Source of the DNA: an uncultured Pseudorhodoferax sp.
GTDB lineage: Bacteria > Pseudomonadota > Gammaproteobacteria > Burkholderiales > Burkholderiaceae
Assembly: GCA_913776795.1 (NCBI GenBank)
Contig: CAJYRH010000143.1
Location: forward strand, 1-12,234
DNA length: 12,234 nucleotides
Direction of reading: 5' to 3'
Every line of letters starts with the position of its first letter. The first letter of the stretch is position 1. Positions 8,000-12,234 of the stretch are shown piece by piece. The position numbers and the translations under genes were made by a program. The notes under the pieces are model-generated. The model did not search any database. It saw nothing but the letters and a program-made list of their open reading frames with translations, and was not told the DNA's origin.

Positions 8000-9208
8000 T
8001 CACACCAGGGTCAGCAACCGCTCCAGCGGCACCTGCACCTTCACCTCGCGCTGCGGCACGCTGGCCGCGATCTTGTACTGCGGCAAGGCGGTGTCGCGCA
8101 GCATCAGCGTGCCGGTCGGCAGCCCGTCGCGGTTGGCCAGCACCGCCACCCGCGGCGTGCTGGTGTTCTTGCCGCGCTGGATGACCACCGCGAGCTCGTG
8201 GTTGACCAGCCGAACGTACAGGCCCGGCGAGTACACGCCCACGGCCTTGATCAGCGCGGCGCCGGCCTCGTCGACCTGCTGCGCCTCGTCGAAATAGCAA
8301 CCCTGCATGGCCGCCGAGGTCGACATGGGCGTGCGCGAGACGCGTGGCGCCAGCCGGCTCGTGAACATGTCGGCGCGCTGGATCAGGCGCGCCAGCCGCA
8401 GCGGCACCGTCTTGTTCGCCAGAGGCCCCGGTGCGCGGTCGTGGTGGTGGCGCACGGCCAGCAGCCAGTTCTCGTCGGCCACGCCGAGCGCCAGCAGTTG
8501 CGCGAAGCTGCGTTGCGCGTGCAGTTCGATGGCCTCGATCTGGGCGACCGTCAGCGCGTCGGCCTGCTGGGCCAGCTGGTCCTGCAGTGACGTCATGCTG
8601 ATGTTCATGGTCAGCGCGGCCTTGCCCAGCGCCTCGTCGAGCGTGTCGGGCCATTGCAGCACCTCGCGCGCGGCCAGGCTGCACACCACGTAGACCACCA
8701 TCGCGTGGGTGGCGCTGTACATGCGCGTCTCGGTGGCCGCCAGGTGGTTCAGTGCGAGCAGCGTGGCATCCGGGTGGTGTTGCAGCGCTTCGCGCAATTC
8801 GAGGTAGAGCCGGTCGAGCCGGCCCAGAAAATCCTCGCCCTGCGCATCGCGCAGCAGCCCATTGGCGCGCGACTGCAGCGCCACCCAGTCGGGCCGGTCG
8901 GGCTTCTCGGGCCGCACGTTGCTGGAGAACAGGTCGCCGGGCGCGATCTTGACGTTCTGGATCTCGCCCAGCGGGCGCTCGGAGCGCACCATGTCGTGCA
9001 GCTTGCCCATGTAGGCGCGCTGGCGGTCGTCGCTGGCGTCCATGTCGATGCACACGGTGATGCCGCGCGCCGTCCACTGCATGAACTCGCCGCGGGACTG
9101 GACCACGTAGCCCTTGTGCGCCAGCAGCACGCCGCGTTCGGTGCGCAGCTCGAAGGGCAGGGGCTGGCCCAGCTTGATCGAGTTGATGTTGACTTCGACG
9201 AGGTTCAT
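8000..9208 (-). CDS. Degenerate HD-GYP domain protein
   Basis: The 402-residue product starts at ATG 9208 (MNLVEVNINSIKLGQPLPF). This start removes 22 unlike residues of a longer frame and sits 9 nt after a CATAAT hexamer. Residues 1-60 resemble the small beta-rich domain often found before HD-GYP domains (ELRTERGVLLAHKGYVV). From about 150 on, the HD-GYP plan can be followed: His168 in ATHAMVVYVV, His230 in EAIELHAQRSFAQLL, HHHDRAPG (254-261) where active enzymes have HHExxDGxGYP, a RLARLIQRADMFTSR helix, and IKAVGVYSPGLYVRL (320-334) where the family has I..IGIYPPGS.V.L. The metal-binding HD dipeptide is absent: AALTMNISM stands where AALLHDIGK is usual, and GYP is lost. The protein is therefore unlikely to be an active cyclic-di-GMP phosphodiesterase and may be a nucleotide sensor or protein-binding module. 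It is divergent from rfaE2. Confidence 0.8.
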   Translation of the reverse strand: MNLVEVNINSIKLGQPLPFELRTERGVLLAHKGYVVQSRGEFMQWTARGITVCIDMDASDDRQRAYMGKLHDMVRSERPLGEIQNVKIAPGDLFSSNVRPEKPDRPDWVALQSRANGLLRDAQGEDFLGRLDRLYLELREALQHHPDATLLALNHLAATETRMYSATHAMVVYVVCSLAAREVLQWPDTLDEALGKAALTMNISMTSLQDQLAQQADALTVAQIEAIELHAQRSFAQLLALGVADENWLLAVRHHHDRAPGPLANKTVPLRLARLIQRADMFTSRLAPRVSRTPMSTSAAMQGCYFDEAQQVDEAGAALIKAVGVYSPGLYVRLVNHELAVVIQRGKNTSTPRVAVLANRDGLPTGTLMLRDTALPQYKIAASVPQREVKVQVPLERLLTLV

Positions 9209-9217
9209 GTCCGCCCG

Positions 9218-9223
9218 ATTATG
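9218..9223 (-). promoter_or_regulatory. -10-like CATAAT before the degenerate HD-GYP gene
   Basis: The minus strand reads CCCATAATCGGGCGGAC before ATG 9208. CATAAT is 5 of 6 to consensus and 9 nt from the ATG, again predicting little or no leader. No Shine-Dalgarno and no convincing -35 are seen. Confidence 0.45.
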
Positions 9224-9284
9224 GGATCCCGGGCACGGGTGACACCGTCGAAATGCGGGCCGATGGCGCGCCAATTCCCGCTGC

Positions 9285-9290
9285 TAGCAT
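9285..9290 (+). promoter_or_regulatory. -10-like TAGCAT before rfaE2
   Basis: GCTAGCATCGCCGCCC precedes ATG 9299. TAGCAT matches 4 of 6 consensus bases and leaves 8 nt to the start codon. The downstream C/G block again resembles CCGCGCC. The promoter shares a 90-bp intergenic region with the divergent HD-GYP-like gene. Confidence 0.4.
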
Positions 9291-9298
9291 CGCCGCCC

Positions 9299-9793
9299 AT
9301 GACCGCCTTCGCCCCACCCGCCTTCCTGGACAAGATCTGCGCCCGCGGCGAGGCGCCCGCGCGCCTGGGGGCGCTGCCGCGCCCGTGGGTGTTCACCAAC
9401 GGGGTGTTCGACATCCTGCACCGCGGGCATGTGAGCTACCTCGCGCAGGCGCGGGCGCAGGGCGGCAGCCTGGTGCTGGGACTCAACAGCGACGCCTCGG
9501 CGCGGCGCCTGGGCAAGGGCCCCGACCGGCCGCTCAACGCCGAGGCCGACCGCGCCGTGATGCTGGCCGCACTGGCCTCGGTGGACCTGGTCACCTGGTT
9601 CGACGAGGACACGCCGCAATCGCTGATCGCCGAGCTGCGGCCCGACCTCATCGTCAAGGGCGGCGACTACGACATGGACAAGCTGCCCGAGACCGCGCTG
9701 GTGCGCAGCTGGGGGGGCGATGCGCTGGCCATTCCGTTTGTCGACGGCTACTCGACCACGTCCCTGGTCGCACGCATCCGCGACAGGCCGTAG
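9299..9793 (+). CDS. rfaE2: D-glycero-beta-D-manno-heptose 1-phosphate adenylyltransferase
   Basis: The enzyme transfers AMP from ATP to heptose 1-phosphate, giving ADP-D-glycero-beta-D-manno-heptose, the precursor of LPS inner-core heptose. The 164-residue product is a complete single cytidylyltransferase-fold domain. It has VFTNGVFDILHRGHVSYL with the HxGH nucleotide-binding motif (His41, His44), then GLNSDASARRLGKGPDRP, LRPDLIVKGGDY, and the terminal GYSTTSLVARIR, which is the usual end of RfaE domain II. It lacks the N-terminal ribokinase-like heptose kinase domain of the E. coli bifunctional HldE. The kinase (HldA/RfaE1) must therefore be a separate gene elsewhere, as is usual in betaproteobacteria. 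I chose ATG 9299 because upstream codons do not match the family. The 3' end overlaps the convergent rhombosortase gene by 46 bp. The protein is cytosolic. Confidence 0.95.
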   Translation: MTAFAPPAFLDKICARGEAPARLGALPRPWVFTNGVFDILHRGHVSYLAQARAQGGSLVLGLNSDASARRLGKGPDRPLNAEADRAVMLAALASVDLVTWFDEDTPQSLIAELRPDLIVKGGDYDMDKLPETALVRSWGGDALAIPFVDGYSTTSLVARIRDRP

Positions 9794-10341
9794 GCCGCCA
9801 GCGCGCACAGCAGCCCGGCCAGCGCGCCCGTGAGGTGTGCGCCCGTGGCCACGGCAAAGCCCCATTCGGGCTCGAAGACCAGCGGCCGGCTCCAGGCGCC
9901 TTCGGCCAGCAGCTTGGCCGCCAGGCCCGCGCCCAGCAGGCCGGCCCAGACCTGGTGTCCGCGCGTGAAGGCGCAGTGCACCACGAGCACGGCCACGGCC
10001 CCGTGCAGCGCGCCGGACAGTCCGGCATAGCGCCCGATCTGCGGAAACAGCAGCAGCCCGAGCGTGGACAGGGGCCAGGCCGCGAACAAGGCCCAGGCCA
10101 TGGCGCGCGGCACCTGCAGGGCCAGCCCCAGCACCGCCACCGCACCGAGGGCGAGCAGGTTGGCCAGGCCGTGCGCGGCGGAGCGGTGCACGAGCGCTGC
10201 GGTCCACCAGCTCATCGCGTCGTCCGCGAAGTCGGGCCACCATTCCCATTCGATCGGGTTGCCCAGCCACCACGCCACCATGCTGCCCACGCCCAGCAGC
10301 AGGCACAGCGCGACCCAGGACCAGTCGTTGTTGTGGTTCAC
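9748..10341 (-). CDS. rrtA: Rhombosortase-type rhomboid family intramembrane serine protease
   Basis: The 197-residue product is a small polytopic membrane protein (about six hydrophobic segments). The catalytic dyad of rhomboids is visible: Ser109 in YAGLSGALHG, and His169 in TGAHLTGALAG. Upstream, VHRSAAHGLANLL (His52, His57, Asn61) matches the conserved His/Asn region of the first catalytic-core helices. The GLSGALHG form and small size favour the rhombosortase subgroup, which in other bacteria processes proteins with a GlyGly-CTERM tail (family knowledge); no such substrate is in the window. The start is GTG 10341, 4 nt after the TGA of the RND permease, and no Shine-Dalgarno is present, so translation is probably coupled. 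An ATG at 10343 runs straight into TGA and cannot be used. The 3' end overlaps rfaE2 by 46 bp. Confidence 0.8.
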   Translation of the reverse strand: MNHNNDWSWVALCLLLGVGSMVAWWLGNPIEWEWWPDFADDAMSWWTAALVHRSAAHGLANLLALGAVAVLGLALQVPRAMAWALFAAWPLSTLGLLLFPQIGRYAGLSGALHGAVAVLVVHCAFTRGHQVWAGLLGAGLAAKLLAEGAWSRPLVFEPEWGFAVATGAHLTGALAGLLCALAAYGLSRMRATRDVVE

Positions 10342-10345
10342 ATGT

Positions 10346-12234
10346 TCAGTGTGGCACGGGCGAGGCGTCGGCCGCTGGCTGGCGCCGCAGCCGGCGCACG
10401 CGGCCCAGCACCCATTGCTCGAAATCGTCCACGTAGGTGAACACGGCCGGCACCACCAGCAGGCTCAGCACCGTGGACGTGATGAGCCCGCCGATCACGG
10501 CCGTGGCCATGGGCGAGCGGAAGCTCGCGTCCGCAGCGCCCCAGCCGATCGCAATGGGCAGCATGCCCGCACCCATGGCCAGCGTGGTCATGATGATGGG
10601 CCGGGCGCGCTTGTGGCACGCATCCAGCAGCGCCTCCCAGCGGTCCATGCCGCGTTCGCGCCGCGCCACGATGGCGTACTCCACCAGCAGGATGGAGTTC
10701 TTGGTCGCGATGCCCATCAGCATGATGAGCCCGATCAGCGAGGGCATGGAGAAGCTCTTGTCGGCGATCAGCAGCCCCACGAACGCGCCGCCCAGCGACA
10801 GCGGCAGCGCGGCCAGGATGGTCACGGGCTGCAGGAAGTCCTTGAACAGCAACACCAGCACGATGTAGATGCAGACCACGCCCGTCAGCATCGCCAGGCC
10901 GAAGCCGGTGAACAGCTCGCCCATGGCCTCGGCGTCGCCCACGTCGATGATGCGCACGCTGGCCGGCAGGTTCTTCACGGCCGGCAACTGGCGCACCGCC
11001 TCGGTCACGTCGTTGAGGCCGCGCGTGGACAGCTCGATCTCGTAGTTCATGTTGCGCGCGCGGTCGTAGCGGCTGATCACGGCCGGGCCGCCGGCCAGCT
11101 CCAGCGTGGCCACCTCGCCCAGGCGCACCGGCCCGTGCGCGCCGGGCACCGACAGGCTCTCCAGCAGCCCCAGGTCCTGCCGTGCGTCGTCGCGCAGCTT
11201 GACCATGATGGGCACCTGTCGCTCTGGCAGGTTCAGCTTGGCGAGCTGGTTGTCGTAGTCGCCCATGGTCGCCACGCGCAGCGTGTCGGCGATGGCCGCG
11301 CTGGTCACGCCCAGGTCTGCCGCGCGGGCGAAGTCGGGCCGCACCACGATCTCTGGCCGCACCAGGCTGGCCAGCGAGGTCACGTTGCCGATGCCGGGGA
11401 TGGTGCGCAGCTCGCGTTCCACGTCGGTGGCGGCCTGGCGCAGTGCCACCGGATCCTGGCTGGACAGTGCCAGCACGTACTTGTCGTTCGAGCCGCCCAG
11501 GCCCACGCCCGTGCGCACGCCAGGCAGGTCGGCCAGCGCCTCGCGGATCCGCTGCTCGATCACCTGCTTCCTGGGCCGCGTTCCGCGTGGCGACAGCTGC
11601 AGCGTGAGCGTGGCCTTGCGCGCTTCGACGAAGTTGCCCGAGAAGGGGTCGGCTCCCGCGCTGCCCGCGCCGATGGCGGTGTAGATGTCGCCGACGTGGT
11701 CGACCTTGAGCAGCCGCTGGCGCACCTGCTCGGCCATCGCCATGGTCTGTTCCAGCCTGGCCCCGGGCGGCAGTTCCACGCGCACCTGGGTCTGGGTGTT
11801 GTCGTCGGGCGGAATGAAGCCCGAGGGCAGCAGCGGGATCAGCGCGATCGAGCCGAAGAAGAACAGCGTGGCGCCCACCATGGTCAGCACGCGGTGGCGC
11901 AGGCAGGCCTGGGCAGCGCGCATGTACCACGACAGCCAGCCCGGTTCCTTCTCCTGAACGACCAGGGGCTTGAGCATGTACGCCGCCATCATGGGCGTGA
12001 GCAGCCGCGCCACCACCAGCGAGGCGAACACCGCGAGCGAGGCGGTCCAGCCGAACTGCTTGAAGAACTTGCCGACCACGCCGCTCATGAAGGCGGTGGG
12101 CAGGAACACCGCGATCAGCGTGAACGTGGTGGCCACCACCGCCAGGCCGATCTCCTCGGCCGCCTCCATCGCGGCTTGGTAGGGCGACTTGCCCATGCGC
12201 AGATGGCGCACGATGTTCTCGACCTCCACGATGG
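10346..12234 (-). CDS. RND efflux transporter permease subunit (AcrB/Mdt-type, HAE-1), C-terminal part
   Basis: The frame runs off the right edge, leaving about 628 C-terminal residues of a protein that normally has over 1,000. The first residues, IVEVENIVRHLR, match the end of transmembrane helix 4, just after the paired aspartates of the proton relay; those aspartates lie outside the window. Then come TM5-TM6 (TTFTLIAVFLPTAFMSGVVG and LAVFASLVVARLLTPMMAAY) and TM7 with the family motif LLPSGFIPPDD. The large second periplasmic domain (porter and docking parts) follows, then TM8-TM12. TM10 has MGIATKNSILLVEYA, where the Lys matches AcrB Lys940 of the relay. TM11-12 contain PIIMTTLAMGAGMLPIA and STVLSLLVVPAVFTYVDD. 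RND pumps export drugs, solvents or other amphiphiles from periplasm and inner membrane through a TolC-type channel. Partner genes should lie to the right. The rhombosortase gene follows after 4 nt. Confidence 0.95.
   Translation of the reverse strand, partial: IVEVENIVRHLRMGKSPYQAAMEAAEEIGLAVVATTFTLIAVFLPTAFMSGVVGKFFKQFGWTASLAVFASLVVARLLTPMMAAYMLKPLVVQEKEPGWLSWYMRAAQACLRHRVLTMVGATLFFFGSIALIPLLPSGFIPPDDNTQTQVRVELPPGARLEQTMAMAEQVRQRLLKVDHVGDIYTAIGAGSAGADPFSGNFVEARKATLTLQLSPRGTRPRKQVIEQRIREALADLPGVRTGVGLGGSNDKYVLALSSQDPVALRQAATDVERELRTIPGIGNVTSLASLVRPEIVVRPDFARAADLGVTSAAIADTLRVATMGDYDNQLAKLNLPERQVPIMVKLRDDARQDLGLLESLSVPGAHGPVRLGEVATLELAGGPAVISRYDRARNMNYEIELSTRGLNDVTEAVRQLPAVKNLPASVRIIDVGDAEAMGELFTGFGLAMLTGVVCIYIVLVLLFKDFLQPVTILAALPLSLGGAFVGLLIADKSFSMPSLIGLIMLMGIATKNSILLVEYAIVARRERGMDRWEALLDACHKRARPIIMTTLAMGAGMLPIAIGWGAADASFRSPMATAVIGGLITSTVLSLLVVPAVFTYVDDFEQWVLGRVRRLRRQPAADASPVPH

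Noticed and set aside
10338..11930. 530-codon minus-strand frame inside the RND permease
   Set aside because: It is shifted one frame from the permease and reads as Arg/Ala/Gly-rich sequence without membrane segments.

Overview
The window looks like chromosomal DNA of a betaproteobacterium, most probably Burkholderiales and in particular the Comamonadaceae. Reasons are the very high GC content, strong G/C preference at third codon positions, the DUF3717-DUF1289 fusion protein, a stand-alone heptose-phosphate adenylyltransferase (RfaE2) and the protein sequence character of PurB, MoaC and YaeQ. No insertion sequence, phage gene, tRNA, rRNA or CRISPR array is visible. It reads as a core-genome housekeeping segment, not an accessory island.

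Layout, left to right: the 3' end of a PglL/Wzy_C_2-type O-oligosaccharyltransferase or O-antigen ligase gene (+); moaC (-); a BepA-like periplasmic M48 metalloprotease with a TPR tail (+); a small hypothetical protein with a USP-like N-terminus and a hydrophobic C-terminus (-); a 0.5-kb stretch without an intact gene that may hold the relic of an IclR-type regulator (-); a DUF3717-DUF1289 cysteine-motif protein (+); yaeQ (-) and purB (-); a YibF-like glutathione S-transferase (+); a 0.34-kb gap with hairpins and a purine tract; a ferritin-like diiron protein with two EExxH-type motifs (+); a degenerate HD-GYP protein (-); rfaE2 (+); and a rhombosortase-type rhomboid protease (-) directly downstream of a truncated RND efflux permease (-).

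The genes serve separate purposes: envelope glycosylation or LPS (ligase, RfaE2), outer-membrane protein quality control (BepA), molybdenum cofactor (MoaC), purine synthesis (PurB), redox and lipid-like chemistry (GST, diiron protein), signalling (degenerate HD-GYP), and envelope export or processing (RND pump, rhombosortase). Only two same-strand pairs look like possible operons: purB-yaeQ, and the RND permease with the rhombosortase, where 4 nt separate stop and start.

Two window-wide patterns stand out. First, strand changes at almost every gene and all five convergent pairs overlap or lie within 22 bp. Second, at least five genes have a -10-like hexamer only 7 to 11 nt before the start codon and no Shine-Dalgarno sequence, which predicts leaderless mRNAs. 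I found no convincing evidence for an entirely new multi-gene system. The best candidates for follow-up are the degenerate HD-GYP protein, the efflux pump/rhombosortase coupling, the leaderless promoter motif and the possible regulator relic.
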